Made by a program: the position numbers and the translations under genes
Notes under the pieces: model-generated
Database searches by the model: none
What the model was told of the DNA's origin: nothing
The model's input: only the letters and a program-made list of their open reading frames with translations
DNA from: Natronospira proteinivora
GTDB lineage: Bacteria; Pseudomonadota; Gammaproteobacteria; Natronospirales; Natronospiraceae
Assembly (NCBI RefSeq): GCF_024170465.1
Contig: NZ_JALJYF010000003.1
Span: 87,237 to 151,236 of the forward strand
Direction: 5' to 3'
Length of the DNA stretch: 64,000 bases
Shown: positions 9,644 through 19,844 of the stretch, piece after piece
Position numbering within the stretch: position 1 is the stretch's first letter
Layout of the letters: each line of letters opens with the position of its first letter

Positions 9644-10576
9644 CTAACGGGTGAAGGCCGCGCCCCCCCGTTGGGGGCGGCAGGCATAGCCTTCTTCCTG
9701 TGGCCAGCACAGTTCGATGTGGAAACCCACCGCATCGCGTCCGGGGTCACTGAGTTCCAGGCGCAGGGGCAGGCGGGAACGGGCGGGAAAACCGCTGGGC
9801 AGTTGTTCCCGGTAGATCCAGTCCTGGGGGCCGAAGAAACCATGGCCCATGTTCAGTCCCCAGCGATCTTCCAGACGGACATAGACCGCCGGCAGGGGTT
9901 GGTCCCGATCCCCCTGGTTCTCCACCACGCCGGTGACCCGAAGATTGCCGCTTTCGCCATCGGCGCCGGCAATGTCGGTACGGATCACATCCAGTTGGGA
10001 CAGGTTTCGTTCCCGGGGAACCTCGCCGATGACGGTTTCATAGACCCGGGAAACCGGTTCTCCCAGCCAGGCATGCTGGGTCCAGTAATGGCGTTCGGCA
10101 TGAATCAATTGAATCCCGAGCAACAACAGCAGCAGGATGCTGCCCAGCATCCAGAGCGCCGATTCGCCACGGGAGGGCGGGGTGCGTTGTTCACTGGCCT
10201 CGAAGGGACTCAGGGCCGTACTCATTCCCTCCGGCGGGGCCGACCATTTGGGTGTGGCGGTGGTTTCCTCCAGGCCGGGGTTCGGTTCGGGGGTCTCTTC
10301 CGGTGCGGTTTCGGGTCTTGACTCGGCCACTTCATCGAAGAGATCCCGAGTCAGGGGGTCGCGTTCGTCGGCAGTGCTCGGTGTTGATTCCGACGCTGCT
10401 TCCGGTTCCCTGTTCTCCTCCGTCTCGTCGCCGGTCTCCGGTAGTTCGGGTTCCAGGTGACTGAGGGCATTGAAGGTGTTGGTGCAAAGGGAGCAGCGTA
10501 CCTCCCCGCTGGCGGCATGCAGTTCCTCATCCCGGACCCGGAAATAACTGCCGCATTTTGGACACTGGGTGAACAT
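9644..10576 (-). CDS. Zinc-ribbon and DUF3426 membrane protein
   Basis: 310 residues. The N-terminus is an MJ0042-type zinc ribbon: CPKC near the start and CSLC about 20 residues later. Next comes an acidic, Pro/Glu/Thr-rich linker, then one transmembrane helix (LWMLGSILLLLLLGIQLIHA). The C-terminal DUF3426 domain would be periplasmic. ATG 10576 (MFTQCPKCG) lies 2 bases after the prmA stop, so the genes are co-transcribed. Members of this family sit between prmA and dusB in many gammaproteobacteria; the function is not established to my knowledge. Confidence 0.85.
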   Translation of the reverse strand: MFTQCPKCGSYFRVRDEELHAASGEVRCSLCTNTFNALSHLEPELPETGDETEENREPEAASESTPSTADERDPLTRDLFDEVAESRPETAPEETPEPNPGLEETTATPKWSAPPEGMSTALSPFEASEQRTPPSRGESALWMLGSILLLLLLGIQLIHAERHYWTQHAWLGEPVSRVYETVIGEVPRERNLSQLDVIRTDIAGADGESGNLRVTGVVENQGDRDQPLPAVYVRLEDRWGLNMGHGFFGPQDWIYREQLPSGFPARSRLPLRLELSDPGRDAVGFHIELCWPQEEGYACRPQRGGAAFTR

Positions 10577-10578
10577 GC

Positions 10579-11466
10579 TCAGGTCACGACCTTTCTGCCC
10601 CGGATCAGGACCCAATCTTCCCGCCGCTCGATGCGGATGTCCATCAGTTGATCGGCATAGGCCTTGGTCACACGCTCGCTTTGGTCTTCCAGGACACCGG
10701 TGAGGGCCAGCTCGCCCCGAGGGGCCAACAAAGCCAGAATACGGGGTGCCAGTTCAATCAGGGGATTGGCCAGGATATTGGCAATCACCAGATCGGCCTG
10801 CATGGCCGGGCAATTGTCCGGTGCTACCGCCTGGATGCGTCCGGCCACGTCATTGGCTCGGGCATTGTCCCAGGTGGCAACCAGGGCCTGGGGATCATTG
10901 TCCACGGCCAGCACCGATTTCGCCCCCAGGCGGGCGGCGGCCACCGCCAGGATGCCGGAGCCGCTGCCATAATCCACCACCCGCATGCCGGGTTGGACCC
11001 GCTGGGCGAGCCAGTTCAGGCACAGCGCGGTGGTAGGGTGACTGCCGGTGCCGAAGGCCAGTCCGGGGGGGATACGCACGGTGATCGCTTCCGGCGCAAG
11101 ATCCATATCGGTCTCGCCAGGCAGAATCCAGAGCTTGTCGGCAAAGCACAGGGGTTTGGCGTGATCGGCCCAGGCCAGGGTCCAATCCCGGTCTTCCAGC
11201 ACTTCGATTTCATAGTCCGGCACGCTGTTGCCCGGCCAGTCCCGGATCAGGTCATCGATCAGGGCCTGATGGCCGTGCTCGGCCGAAAACAACCCGGTCA
11301 CGATGGTCTCGTTCCAGAGCGGCGTCTCGCCGGCCCCCGGTTCCAGTAGGGGCTGATCACCGGCATCCTCATAGGAAATCGCCTGGGCCCCCAGGGCTTC
11401 CATAGCAGCCTCAATGTCCGTCACATCCAGCTCGCCGGCCTTGATGGAAAGTTTTAGCCAGTTCAT
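10579..11466 (-). CDS. prmA: Ribosomal protein L11 methyltransferase
   Basis: 295 residues. The N-terminal substrate-recognition domain starts MNWLKLSIKAG. The SAM-binding Rossmann domain has VVDYGSGSGILAVAA, then VLAVDNDPQA and VIANILANPLIELAP. The family trimethylates L11. ATG 11466 is chosen over the longer frame because it matches family N-termini. It lies downstream of accBC and upstream of the DUF3426 gene. Confidence 0.95.
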   Translation of the reverse strand: MNWLKLSIKAGELDVTDIEAAMEALGAQAISYEDAGDQPLLEPGAGETPLWNETIVTGLFSAEHGHQALIDDLIRDWPGNSVPDYEIEVLEDRDWTLAWADHAKPLCFADKLWILPGETDMDLAPEAITVRIPPGLAFGTGSHPTTALCLNWLAQRVQPGMRVVDYGSGSGILAVAAARLGAKSVLAVDNDPQALVATWDNARANDVAGRIQAVAPDNCPAMQADLVIANILANPLIELAPRILALLAPRGELALTGVLEDQSERVTKAYADQLMDIRIERREDWVLIRGRKVVT

Positions 11467-11481
11467 GGCTTGTCCTGTTAG

Positions 11482-11548
11482 AAAAAAACGGGCCCCATCC
11501 TCTCTCGGAACCGATGGCAATCAGTACCGTGATGGGCATGGGGCCGTT
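11482..11548 (-). terminator. Probable intrinsic terminator after accC
   Basis: Read on the minus strand, AACGGCCCCAT (11548-11538) pairs with ATGGGGCCCGTT (11498-11487, one bulged base) and runs into T's (11488-11482). The 39-base loop can fold further. It sits between accC and prmA, so prmA may also use its own promoter or read-through. Confidence 0.6.
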
Positions 11549-11593
11549 GCTGATTCAGCGTGGTGATCATCCGCGATGGCGGTGATCCTGCCG

Positions 11594-12940
11594 TCAGGCT
11601 TCGCCGTCCAGTTTCTTGTGCAGATAATGGATATCGGTGCCCCCGGCTTGGAAGTTTTCATCCGTGACCAGATCCTGGTGCAGGGCCACATTGGTGCGAA
11701 TCCCTTCCACCACGATTTCGGTCAGTGCCTGACGCATCCGCTTGAGAGCGGAGTCCCGAGTGGAGCCATGGGCCAACAGCTTACCGATCAGGGAGTCGTA
11801 ATAGGGCGGCACGGTATAGCCGTTGTAGACATGAGAGTCCACACGGATGCCTGGCCCGCCCGGCGCATGCCAGTTAACAATCCGACCCGGCGAGGGGGCA
11901 AAGCTGCGGGGATCCTCGGCATTGATCCGACATTCCACGGCATGGCCCTGGATCTTGATATCGGATTGCTTGTAGCCCAGTTTTTCGCCGGCCGCGATGC
12001 GCAGCTGTTCCTTGACGATATCCACCCCGGTCACCATCTCGGTGACCGGATGCTCCACCTGCACCCGGGTGTTCATTTCGATGAAGTAGAAGTTGCCATC
12101 TTCATAGAGGAACTCGAAGGTGCCGGCGCCCCGGTAGCCGATTTCCAGACAGGCCTGCACGCAGCGTTCACCCACGCGCTGGCGTTCTTCCTCGGTGATG
12201 CCCGGAGCCGGGGCTTCCTCGATCACCTTCTGGTGGCGGCGCTGCATGGAGCAGTCCCGCTCGCCCAGGTGAATGGCATTGCCCTGGCCGTCGGCCAGTA
12301 CCTGGAACTCCACATGGCGGGGCCGGCCCAGGTACTTCTCCATGTAGACCATGTCGTTGCTGAAGGCGGCCTTGGCTTCGTTTTTGGTGGTGTTGATGGC
12401 CTCCACCAAGTCCTTTTCCTCATGCACCACCCGCATGCCGCGACCACCGCCGCCACCAGCGGCCTTGATCAGGACCGGATAACCGATTTCCGCGGCAATC
12501 CGCAGATTGGTCTTGTCATCGTCATCCAGGGCCCCGCCGGAGCCGGGCACCGTGGGTACGCCGGCTTCCTTCATGGCCTTGATGGCTGAAACCTTGTCCC
12601 CCATCAGGCGAATGGTGTCCGCCTTGGGGCCGATGAAGATAAAACCGCTGCGCTCCACCCGCTCGGCAAAATCGGCGTTCTCGGAGAGAAAACCGTAGCC
12701 GGGGTGAATGGCATTGGCGTCGGTGACTTCCGCCGCGCTGATAATGGCCGGCATGTTGAGATAACTTTCGGCCGAGGAGGGGGGGCCGATGCAGACGGAT
12801 TCATCGGCCAGCAGCACATGTTTTTGCTCTTCGTCCGCCTTGGAGTGCACCGCCACGGCTTCGATGCCGAGTTCGCGACAGGCGCGTAGCACCCGCAGGG
12901 CGATCTCGCCACGATTGGCAATGAGAACCTTGTCCAGCAT
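11594..12940 (-). CDS. accC: Acetyl-CoA carboxylase, biotin carboxylase subunit
   Basis: 448 residues, the usual length. Begins [23 protein letters not shown]-grasp motifs [27 protein letters not shown] and [16 protein letters not shown] are intact. It carboxylates biotin on AccB as the first step of fatty-acid synthesis. ATG 12940 has AGGAAA upstream. It is the second gene of the accB-accC pair. Confidence 0.97.
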   Translation of the reverse strand: MLDKVLIANRGEIALRVLRACRELGIEAVAVHSKADEEQKHVLLADESVCIGPPSSAESYLNMPAIISAAEVTDANAIHPGYGFLSENADFAERVERSGFIFIGPKADTIRLMGDKVSAIKAMKEAGVPTVPGSGGALDDDDKTNLRIAAEIGYPVLIKAAGGGGGRGMRVVHEEKDLVEAINTTKNEAKAAFSNDMVYMEKYLGRPRHVEFQVLADGQGNAIHLGERDCSMQRRHQKVIEEAPAPGITEEERQRVGERCVQACLEIGYRGAGTFEFLYEDGNFYFIEMNTRVQVEHPVTEMVTGVDIVKEQLRIAAGEKLGYKQSDIKIQGHAVECRINAEDPRSFAPSPGRIVNWHAPGGPGIRVDSHVYNGYTVPPYYDSLIGKLLAHGSTRDSALKRMRQALTEIVVEGIRTNVALHQDLVTDENFQAGGTDIHYLHKKLDGEA

Positions 12941-13025
12941 TGATTCGTTTCCTGTCATGACTTGCGAATGAAGCAACCGCCCGGGGCGGTCGGAAAGGGT
13001 CCATAAGGGACCGGTCTCGGCTGCT

Positions 13026-13496
13026 TTAGCCGATCACGAACAGTGGCTGGCCGTATTCCACCGGTTCACCGTTTTCTACCAGGATGGCCTTGATGGTGCC
13101 GGACTTGTCGGCTTCGATCTGGTTCATCATCTTCATCGCTTCCACGATGCAGACGGTTTCCCCTTCCTTGACCTGCTGGCCGACTTCCACGAAGTTCTTG
13201 GAAGTGGGAGAGGGGGCACGATAGAAGGTCCCCACCATGGGGGATTCCAGCTTGTGGCCGGCGGGGGTGTCGTCTTCACTTTCCTGGCTCGGATTACCGC
13301 CGCTCTCGGCGGCCGGCTGGGGCGCGGCCTGCTGGGGGGGCTGGGGTGGTGGGGCGGCCATATACTGCTGGGGCTGGGCCCCGGCGGGGTGGCCACGACT
13401 GATGCGCACGGATTCCTCACCCTCGGTGATCTCAATCTCGGCGATGCCAGATTCTTCCAGCAGTTCGATCAGTCGTTTTACTTTTCTGATATCCAT
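13026..13496 (-). CDS. accB: Biotin carboxyl carrier protein of acetyl-CoA carboxylase
   Basis: 156 residues. The N-terminal helix [20 protein letters not shown] is followed by a Pro/Ala/Gln-rich flexible linker (about residues 48-75) and a biotinyl domain with the lysine in [13 protein letters not shown]. It also has the thumb region typical of the AccB type. ATG 13496 is set by the family start. It lies 85 bases upstream of accC. Confidence 0.96.
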   Translation of the reverse strand: MDIRKVKRLIELLEESGIAEIEITEGEESVRISRGHPAGAQPQQYMAAPPPQPPQQAAPQPAAESGGNPSQESEDDTPAGHKLESPMVGTFYRAPSPTSKNFVEVGQQVKEGETVCIVEAMKMMNQIEADKSGTIKAILVENGEPVEYGQPLFVIG

Positions 13497-13530
13497 AAGG
13501 CTCCCGTTGTTTCGGTTTGTCGTTTGGGGC

Positions 13531-13968
13531 TCACCCGAACCGCTTGTCCGCCGCCAGCAGGGCGCATTCATAACCGAAGGCGCCCAGGCCGCAGATGGTC
13601 CCGATGGCAATGTCCGAGAAATAGGAGCGATGCCGAAAGGCTTCCCGGCTGGCCGGGTTGCTCAGATGCACCTCGATCATCGCCAGCTCACCCGCCAGCA
13701 CCGCATCCCGCAGGGCGATACTGGTATGGGTGAAAGCGGCGGGATTGAAGATGAGGCAATCCACGTCCTGGTCGGCGGCCTGGTGCAGGCGTTCGATCAA
13801 GGCGTGTTCGGCATTGCTCTGAAAGAAGTCGATTCCATGCCCGAGTTCCCCGGCCACCGTCTGTAGCCGTGTGTTGATATCGGCCAGGCTTTGGCTGCCG
13901 TAGACTGAGGTCTCGCGACTGCCGAGCCGGTTCAGGTTGGGGCCGTTTAGCACCAGAAAGTCCGCCAA
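13531..13968 (-). CDS. aroQ: 3-dehydroquinate dehydratase, type II
   Basis: 145 residues. [15 protein letters not shown] near the N-terminus, the catalytic loop with Tyr (SVYGSQSL), [16 protein letters not shown] and [18 protein letters not shown] are all visible. It forms a dodecameric shikimate-pathway enzyme. It is located just upstream of accB, the usual place in Pseudomonas-like genomes. Confidence 0.95.
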   Translation of the reverse strand: MADFLVLNGPNLNRLGSRETSVYGSQSLADINTRLQTVAGELGHGIDFFQSNAEHALIERLHQAADQDVDCLIFNPAAFTHTSIALRDAVLAGELAMIEVHLSNPASREAFRHRSYFSDIAIGTICGLGAFGYECALLAADKRFG

Positions 13969-14114
13969 GGGCTCTCTCCGCCAGGGAATCAGCGCCAGTG
14001 GGCGCCTTGTTGGATGCTGTTCCGCGCCGTTTCGACGCCGATGGGCGCCTTATCCGGGCAGGATTCGAAGGAGTAATTGTGGATCATGAAATCCGACTTG
14101 TCCACGGCTGGGGC
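13969..14114. other. Intergenic region upstream of aroQ
   Basis: Contains the probable promoter region of aroQ-accBC. A 32-codon minus-strand frame (ATG 14087, stop 13989) runs through it, but no good ribosome-binding site or recognisable motif supports it as a gene. Confidence 0.35.
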
Positions 14115-14142
14115 AAAAAAATTCCGGCATTTCGCCGGAATT
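14115..14142 (-). terminator. Intrinsic terminator after the TlpA-like gene
   Basis: On the minus strand TTCCGGC, a 5-base loop and GCCGGAA form a perfect 7-bp stem (14140-14122), followed by a T-run complementary to A's at 14121-14115. It ends the cutA-dsbD-tlpA run before aroQ. Confidence 0.85.
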
Positions 14143-14212
14143 AGGGGGTAATTCGCCGCAGCTTTAGACATAAAGGCTTTTTGCCTCAGCGGCCGGCCGG
14201 TCGCGGGCCGGC

Positions 14213-14791
14213 TCATGAATCGGATTCCTCCGCGAAGGCCGGCGCCATCATGGGTTCAACGTCCTCGGGTTCGATCAGGCCCAGGTGGAAGTTCACTACC
14301 TCGCCTTCCCGGTTCACGATGAAGGTGTGGGGCATGCCCAAGGTGGCGCTGCCGAAGGCCTCCAATACTTCCAGGGTTTCGTTCTCGCCCACCATGAGCG
14401 GGTAATTGATACCGAAATCTTCGGCGAAGCGGTTTACCGGTTCCGGCTCGTCCAGGGCGATCCCGAGCACGGTCACGTCCCGGTCGGCGTACTCTTCCTG
14501 CAGTTCGATCAGCAGCGGTACTTCCTCGCGGCAGGGGGCGCACCAGGTGCCCCAGAAGTTGATCACCAGAATATCGCCTTCCCATTCATCGATATGCCGT
14601 TCCTGGCCATCGGGATCGGGCAGGCTGAAGCTGGGTAGGGTCTCGGTCAGCTGGCCGCTTTCCCGGGCGGCGGTTTCCCGGTCCGCGGGTTCGCCGTCCG
14701 GTTCCGGGCCCATCCACTGGTAGAGGCCATAGCCCAGGGCAGCGGCACCAATCATCACGGCAATCAGCAGGGCGGGGAAGCTGTTTTTCAT
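14213..14791 (-). CDS. TlpA/ResA-type membrane-anchored thioredoxin
   Basis: 192 residues: an N-terminal membrane anchor (FPALLIAVMIGAAALGYGLY), a short acidic linker, and a thioredoxin fold with the active site WGTWCAPCREEVP. It also has the cis-Pro region LGMPHTFIVNREG. It probably acts in the periplasm as a thiol-disulfide reductant, receiving electrons from DsbD encoded just upstream. ATG 14791 precedes the hydrophobic anchor. The exact client, for example cytochrome c maturation, is unknown. Confidence 0.85.
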   Translation of the reverse strand: MKNSFPALLIAVMIGAAALGYGLYQWMGPEPDGEPADRETAARESGQLTETLPSFSLPDPDGQERHIDEWEGDILVINFWGTWCAPCREEVPLLIELQEEYADRDVTVLGIALDEPEPVNRFAEDFGINYPLMVGENETLEVLEAFGSATLGMPHTFIVNREGEVVNFHLGLIEPEDVEPMMAPAFAEESDS

Positions 14792-14829
14792 GGTCAGTAC
14801 ACTCCGGCCAGTTGGGGCTGGCAATGGAT

Positions 14830-16710
14830 TCAGTCGCGATCAAATTCGCTCTGCACACGACTCAGGTGATCCTGAAAAGCCTGAGGTCCTTTCTCACCCA
14901 CCAGGCGTAGGCCGCGCATCTCTTCTCCATGGCGGTCGAAGAAGAGAATGGCCGGGGGCCCGAACAGGTCAAAGTGTTCCAGCAGGGCCCGATGCTCGTC
15001 GGTATAGCGGGTCACATCCGCTTTGAGCAGATCAAAATCGTCCAGAGCCGCGCGCACCTCCGGGTCGGTGAAGGTTCGGCGTTCCATGCGAATACAGTCC
15101 ACGCACCAGTCGGCGTAGAATTCCAGCATCAAGGGCCGATCACGCGGCGCTTCCTCGGCCCCGGCCAGGGTATTGTCCAGGCCCTGTTGATTATCGATTT
15201 CAGTAAAGGCCGGGACGTTGGCCTCGCGGCTTTCACCGCCGCCCAGGGCGATGCCGTGCAGGGGGCGCAGCGGGTCCTGGCCACCGGCGGCGGCCGCCAC
15301 CAACAGGACCAGGCCCCAGGTGAGCAGCAGCAATCCGCTGCCTTTGCCAAAGCGCCGCCAGCCACTGCTGTCCGATTGCAGGCTGTCCAGGGCGCCCAGA
15401 TAGACCCCGGCCATCACAAGCAGTGCCGACCACAGCAACAGCGCGGCCGGGCCGGGCAGGATGCGTTCCAGCATCCAGACGCCCACCGCCAGCAGCAGGA
15501 AGCCGAAGGCGATCTTGACGGCATTCATCCAGGCCCCGGTGCGCGGCATGAGGCGGCCTGCCGAGGTACCCACCACCAGTAGCAAGACCCCCATGCCCAT
15601 GGACATGGAGAACAGGGCCACGCCGCCACGCAGGGCATCGCCGGTCTGGCCAATGACCAGCAGGGCACCGGCCAGGGGAGCCGCCACGCAGGGGCCCACG
15701 ATCAGGGCCGAGAGAAAGCCCATGATGGCAACGCCGGTGTAGCGGCCGGCCTGCTGGCGATTGGAGAGGCGGTTGAGGGCCTCCTGAAAGCGTGCCGGCA
15801 CCTGCAATTGATAGAAGCCGAACATGGCCATGGCCAAAAGACCAAAAACCAGAGCGAAGGTCATCAGAACCACTGGGTGTTGCAGGGTGGCCTGCAGATT
15901 ATGGCCCAGCAGGCCGGCGGCAACCCCGGCGGCGGTATAGGTCAGGGCCATGGCCAGGACATAGGTCAGGGACAGGCCGAAAGCCCGCAGGGTACTGATT
16001 TGTTCCCCCCGGCCAATGATCAGGCTGGAGAGGATGGGCACCATGGGTAGCACGCAGGGAGTGAAACTGAGCAGCAAGCCAAAGCCGAAGAACAGGGCGG
16101 CAATCAGCCACCATTGGCCATCTGCCACCAGGCTGGCCAGGCGATCCTGTTCCGACAGGGCGAGATCGTCGGCCCCGTTCGCGCTGGTGCTGGCCGTGAC
16201 CCCGCCGGAGGCCATGACCACCGGACTGCTCTGGTCCATGGGGGGATAGCAGAGACCGGCGTCGGCACAGCCCTGGTAGCGGACATTGATCAGCAATTCT
16301 TCCCCGGCCTGAGCGCCTTCCACGGGAATCTCGATCACCAGGTGATCTCGGTGCACCACGCTTTCGCCGAAGAATTCGTCTTCTTCGAGCAGGCCTTCGG
16401 GGAACCGGGCCTCGCCCAGATTGCCTTCGCCGTCAACAATACTGAAATCGAAGCGATGCTCGTAGAGGTAGTATTCCTCGGCGACGTTCCATTCCACCTG
16501 AATCAGGTCGTCCCGGGGGGAATGGACCGACATGACAAAGGCTTCGTCCGGGTGCAGAAAATCGCCCCCGGACAGACCAGCGGTATCGCCGAAATCACCC
16601 GATTGCTGGCCTTCGCCCACGATCTGGGCGCCGAGCAGGGTGGGGGCCAGCAGAACGGTGAAAAACAGAGCCGTCAGCCAGGAAGGCAGCCCGGGAATAC
16701 TATGTCTCAT
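14830..16710 (-). CDS. dsbD: Thiol:disulfide interchange protein DsbD
   Basis: 626 residues with a signal peptide and all three DsbD modules. The N-terminal periplasmic alpha domain has the Cys pair in GCADAGLCYPP. The eight-helix transmembrane domain has its Cys pair in FTPCVLPM and IVGPCVAAPLAG. The C-terminal thioredoxin domain has FYADWCVDCIRME. It carries electrons from cytoplasmic thioredoxin to periplasmic partners. The start overlaps the cutA stop as ATGA (16707-16710). Confidence 0.96.
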   Translation of the reverse strand: MRHSIPGLPSWLTALFFTVLLAPTLLGAQIVGEGQQSGDFGDTAGLSGGDFLHPDEAFVMSVHSPRDDLIQVEWNVAEEYYLYEHRFDFSIVDGEGNLGEARFPEGLLEEDEFFGESVVHRDHLVIEIPVEGAQAGEELLINVRYQGCADAGLCYPPMDQSSPVVMASGGVTASTSANGADDLALSEQDRLASLVADGQWWLIAALFFGFGLLLSFTPCVLPMVPILSSLIIGRGEQISTLRAFGLSLTYVLAMALTYTAAGVAAGLLGHNLQATLQHPVVLMTFALVFGLLAMAMFGFYQLQVPARFQEALNRLSNRQQAGRYTGVAIMGFLSALIVGPCVAAPLAGALLVIGQTGDALRGGVALFSMSMGMGVLLLVVGTSAGRLMPRTGAWMNAVKIAFGFLLLAVGVWMLERILPGPAALLLWSALLVMAGVYLGALDSLQSDSSGWRRFGKGSGLLLLTWGLVLLVAAAAGGQDPLRPLHGIALGGGESREANVPAFTEIDNQQGLDNTLAGAEEAPRDRPLMLEFYADWCVDCIRMERRTFTDPEVRAALDDFDLLKADVTRYTDEHRALLEHFDLFGPPAILFFDRHGEEMRGLRLVGEKGPQAFQDHLSRVQSEFDRD

Positions 16711-17030
16711 CGCGGTCGAGTCTCATCAATAATCCAGTCCAGATAGGCGGGCAAGCCGGCCTCGATGGGCAGCGCAATGACCTCGGGTACTTCATAGGGA
16801 TGCAGGGCCGGTACCCGCTCAATCACGGCCTGTCGCCGATCGCCCGCCGTCTTGATGATGAGCAGGACCTCCGGATCGCTTTCCACCTGCCCCTGCCATT
16901 CATACACCGAGGTCAGGCCGGGCAGTATGTTGACACAGGCAGCGAGCTTCTCGGCTACCAGCTGTCCGGCGATCTCCCGGGCGGTTTTGTCATCGGGACA
17001 GGTGCAGAGCAGAACGTAATGATCACTCAT
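16707..17030 (-). CDS. cutA: Divalent cation tolerance protein CutA
   Basis: 107 residues of the trimeric CutA1 family, with AACVNILPGLTSVYEWQG and the C-terminal HPYEVPEVIALPI. ATG 17030 (MSDHYVLLCTCPDD) fits the family start. The cutA-dsbD order with overlapping ATGA is the same as in E. coli. The biochemical role of CutA remains unclear, although metal binding has been described. Confidence 0.94.
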   Translation of the reverse strand: MSDHYVLLCTCPDDKTAREIAGQLVAEKLAACVNILPGLTSVYEWQGQVESDPEVLLIIKTAGDRRQAVIERVPALHPYEVPEVIALPIEAGLPAYLDWIIDETRPR

Positions 17031-17133
17031 AGGAAACGGCTTAATGTTGGAACCCTGATGTTGGGACCCGGGAGCATAACGTGGCAGAGCAGTCCTTGCC
17101 AGCGCCCCGGGCATCCGGTGGATGGTTCGCGGT

Positions 17134-18864
17134 TTACTCGGACAGTCGCTGCCCTTTCAGGCGGTAGCCATTGCGATAGAGGATGATTTCTTCCGAAGGT
17201 TCCCCGTTGCCCCTGTCCGGAAACAGCAACTCCATGGGCTGGTTGCGATGAAAGAAGCGTCCCTCTTCGGCCGGATACAGGGATTGCGGCGGGCCACCGG
17301 CGGTTTCCACCAGCAATCGTTCCCCATCCACCCGGACGCTCAGCTCCAGCCCCTTTTCCAGGCGATATTGTCCACTGTGGCGGTCCAGGGCCTCGCTTGA
17401 ACGCGGCTGCACTTGCCGGGAGGCGTGGTGCTCGGTGGCTGTCATGCGATGGCCCACTTCCTTGATGTCGCCGCCACTCTTGATGATGAGTTTGCTGACG
17501 GCGCCGTCAGCATCTTCCTCAAAAATCACTTCCGAATCCACGCCGCGGGTGAAAAAGCGCTCGTCGTCCAGGGGGTAGAGGCGCAGGGCCGGTCTTCCCG
17601 GTGCCTGGATGAACAAGCCTTCTTCACGCAGGCGCACGCTGACCACGAAGCCCGGGCTCATTCGGTAACGACCGGCGTACAGGGCACCGAGACGTGGATC
17701 CAGGGCTTCTGCTTCACGGAGAGGCGGGATGCTGTCCCGAGCCCCCAGGGCTGCCAGCCCCAGTTCCCGCAGACTGTTGCCGGTATTGGCCAGGATCACT
17801 ACGGCGCGCTGATTATCCGGGTCGAAGCCGGCAAAGCTGGCGTGTCCGGCGGTTCGGCCCTCATGCCAGGCCAGGGGGCCGCGGTCACCATTGACCAGGT
17901 GCCAACCCAGGCCCATGGCCAGATCGTCCTGTCCCATGGATAGCTGGGGCATGCTCAGGTGGCCGAGGGCCCGGCCAAGGGGATCGTCATCCATCGTCAG
18001 ATGTGCGTGCACCCAGGCCAACAGATCCCGGGGGGAGGACTTCAGGGCGCCGGCCGCCTGGAAGGCCGGCATCTCCCAGGCCGGGGCCTGTCGCAGATCA
18101 TAATCAAAACCCGGGGCCAGACGGTCCCGCTGTTCGGGACTGATACGCAGCTGGGTGTCGTTCAAGCCAAGGGGGGTGAGCAGCTGTTCATCCAGCAGGG
18201 TTTCGAAGGGCGTATCGGCGTGTTCTTCAAGCAATTCCCCCAGCAGGGCATAGCCCAGATTAGAGTAGGCGAACTGGCTTTCCGGTTCCGTGGCCAGGGG
18301 ATGGTTGGAGAGAAAGCCCTGCAGCTGTTCGCTGCCGTAGTCCTCATAGAGACGATTGGGGTCCACCGGGTCCAGGTCATCCGGGGTGTTGGGCAGGCCG
18401 CTGACGTGGGTGGCCAGGTGCCAGAGCTGGACTTCCTCAAGCAGCCGTTGATTGAGGGGACTGTCGCTGCCGGCAATCTCGGCTATCGGTGTCTCCAGGC
18501 TGAGTGAGCCGTCTTCCACCGCCAGGGCCAGCAGGGCGGCAGTGAAGGGCTTGGTCAGGGAGCCGATCTCGAAGACACTGTCCGGTTCCGGCGGTGGGCC
18601 GTTGGGGTGGATGCGGCCGAAGCTGCTCCAACTGACCGCATCTCCCTGGCGTACGCCAATGATCAGGGATTGGTAATGGCCGGCCTCCACCCGTTCCTGG
18701 GCGGCCTGGAGGAGGAAGTCCGGGATGGCAGCCCCGGTCTGGCTGTCGGCGGCCAGTGGCAACGGGAACAGCAGGCCCCATAGCAGCAAGGACAGTAGGA
18801 CCATCGCCGGCCATGGCCGCTGCGGGAGCCGGACGGGTACAATAGAGGCATTCCACCGTTTCAT
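17134..18864 (-). CDS. Serine beta-lactamase-fold hydrolase with two C-terminal repeat domains
   Basis: 576 residues, exported (hydrophobic segment [20 protein letters not shown]). The class C / PBP-like domain has the nucleophile motif SLTK (in [11 protein letters not shown]), [10 protein letters not shown] and HEGRTAGH. The C-terminus holds two similar domains of about 75 residues, each beginning with G-x-Y-R and ending with a Phe-Phe and an acidic strand, like DUF3471. Members act as esterases, peptidases or lactamases; the substrate cannot be read here. ATG 18864 is set by the signal peptide and lies only 28 bases from the divergent ttcA start. Confidence 0.8.
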   Translation of the reverse strand: MKRWNASIVPVRLPQRPWPAMVLLSLLLWGLLFPLPLAADSQTGAAIPDFLLQAAQERVEAGHYQSLIIGVRQGDAVSWSSFGRIHPNGPPPEPDSVFEIGSLTKPFTAALLALAVEDGSLSLETPIAEIAGSDSPLNQRLLEEVQLWHLATHVSGLPNTPDDLDPVDPNRLYEDYGSEQLQGFLSNHPLATEPESQFAYSNLGYALLGELLEEHADTPFETLLDEQLLTPLGLNDTQLRISPEQRDRLAPGFDYDLRQAPAWEMPAFQAAGALKSSPRDLLAWVHAHLTMDDDPLGRALGHLSMPQLSMGQDDLAMGLGWHLVNGDRGPLAWHEGRTAGHASFAGFDPDNQRAVVILANTGNSLRELGLAALGARDSIPPLREAEALDPRLGALYAGRYRMSPGFVVSVRLREEGLFIQAPGRPALRLYPLDDERFFTRGVDSEVIFEEDADGAVSKLIIKSGGDIKEVGHRMTATEHHASRQVQPRSSEALDRHSGQYRLEKGLELSVRVDGERLLVETAGGPPQSLYPAEEGRFFHRNQPMELLFPDRGNGEPSEEIILYRNGYRLKGQRLSE

Positions 18865-18892
18865 CCTGACGAGAATACAACAGGCTCCGCCT

Positions 18893-19720
18893 ATGTCTGC
18901 CACCGCCGAAGATATCAGTTCCACCGCCCGTCGCCTGGGCAAGCGTCTGCGTAACCAGACCGGCCGGGCGATCCAGGATTTCAAGATGATCGAGGATGGT
19001 GACCGGGTGATGGTTTGTCTCTCCGGTGGCAAGGATTCATACACCATGCTGGACTTGCTGTTGCAATTGCAGCGGGCTGCGCCCATCCGCTTTGAGTTGC
19101 GGGCGGTGAATCTGGATCAGAAGCAGCCGGGCTTCCCCGAGCATGTATTGCCGGAGTATCTGGAATCCCTGGGGGTGGATTATCACGTCATCGAGCAGGA
19201 CACCTACAGCGTGGTCAAGCGGGTGGTGCCGGAGAACAAGAGTTTTTGTGGACTCTGCTCGCGGATGCGGCGTGGGGCGCTCTACGAATACGCCCATCAG
19301 GAAGGCTTCAACAAGATTGCCCTGGGCCATCACCGGGACGACATCGTTGAGACCCTGTTTCTGAATCTCTTCAACGGGGGGCGTCTGAAGGCCATGCCGC
19401 CCAAGCTCAAGTCCGACGATGGACGCAATGTGGTGATCCGGCCCCTGGCCTATTGCCAGGAAAGCGAGATCGTCCGCTATGCCCGGGCGAGGGACTATCC
19501 CATCATCCCCTGTAATCTTTGCGGCTCCCAGGACAACCTCCAGCGCCAGGCCATCAAGGCCATGCTGGCCGAGTGGGAGCGCACCGCACCGGGGCGGATC
19601 GATTCCATCTTCACCGCCATTCAGAATGTCTCCCCCTCCCAGCTGGCCGACCGGGACCTGTTTGATTTCGCCGGCCTGCGGGCCGATGCCGGGGCAACCC
19701 CTGAAAACACCACCCCGTAG
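18893..19720 (+). CDS. ttcA: tRNA 2-thiocytidine(32) synthetase
   Basis: 275 residues of the PP-loop ATPase family: SGGKDS loop in [15 protein letters not shown], the CxxC of [21 protein letters not shown] and the later Cys of IPCNLCGSQ. It uses a 4Fe-4S cluster to thiolate cytidine 32. ATG 18893 ([10 protein letters not shown]) is chosen from the family start. Its stop codon TAG lies inside a REP palindrome. Confidence 0.95.
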   Translation: MSATAEDISSTARRLGKRLRNQTGRAIQDFKMIEDGDRVMVCLSGGKDSYTMLDLLLQLQRAAPIRFELRAVNLDQKQPGFPEHVLPEYLESLGVDYHVIEQDTYSVVKRVVPENKSFCGLCSRMRRGALYEYAHQEGFNKIALGHHRDDIVETLFLNLFNGGRLKAMPPKLKSDDGRNVVIRPLAYCQESEIVRYARARDYPIIPCNLCGSQDNLQRQAIKAMLAEWERTAPGRIDSIFTAIQNVSPSQLADRDLFDFAGLRADAGATPENTTP

Positions 19721-19740
19721 GAGCGGATTTATCCGCGATT
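19716..19740. repeat. REP palindrome overlapping the ttcA stop
   Basis: CGTAGGAGCGGATTTATCCG begins at 19716 and continues CGATT to 19740. It is identical to the unit at 4201. The TAG of GTAG is the ttcA stop codon. Confidence 0.8.
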
Positions 19741-19756
19741 GGCTGGAGGGCCTCCG

Positions 19757-19803
19757 GCTAGACTGTGGGAGCTCCCACCACAGGCCTAGATCGGGTTTTT
19801 TTT
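19757..19803 (+). terminator. Possible terminator of ttcA
   Basis: An imperfect hairpin (CTGTGGGAGCTCCCACCACAG, about 19763-19783, flanked by CTAG on both sides) is followed after a short gap by a run of eight T's (19796-19803). The GTGGGAGCTCCCAC palindrome resembles the head of a REP unit. The gap to the T-run makes it less certain. Confidence 0.45.
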
Positions 19804-19816
19804 CACCCCACCCCCC

Positions 19817-19844
19817 TTGACTCTGCAAAGTCCATCCCTATTAT
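19817..19844 (+). promoter_or_regulatory. Vegetative promoter of groES-groEL
   Basis: TTGACT (19817-19822), a 16-base spacer and TATTAT (19839-19844). The -10 element abuts the CIRCE operator, so repressor binding there would block initiation. No sigma-32-type promoter was recognised. Confidence 0.8.

Noticed and set aside
13989..14216. 75-codon minus-strand frame upstream of aroQ
   Set aside because: It begins inside the tlpA terminus, crosses an intrinsic terminator and has no ribosome-binding site. The internal 32-codon part also shows no runs of one amino acid, so it is not an obvious leader peptide.
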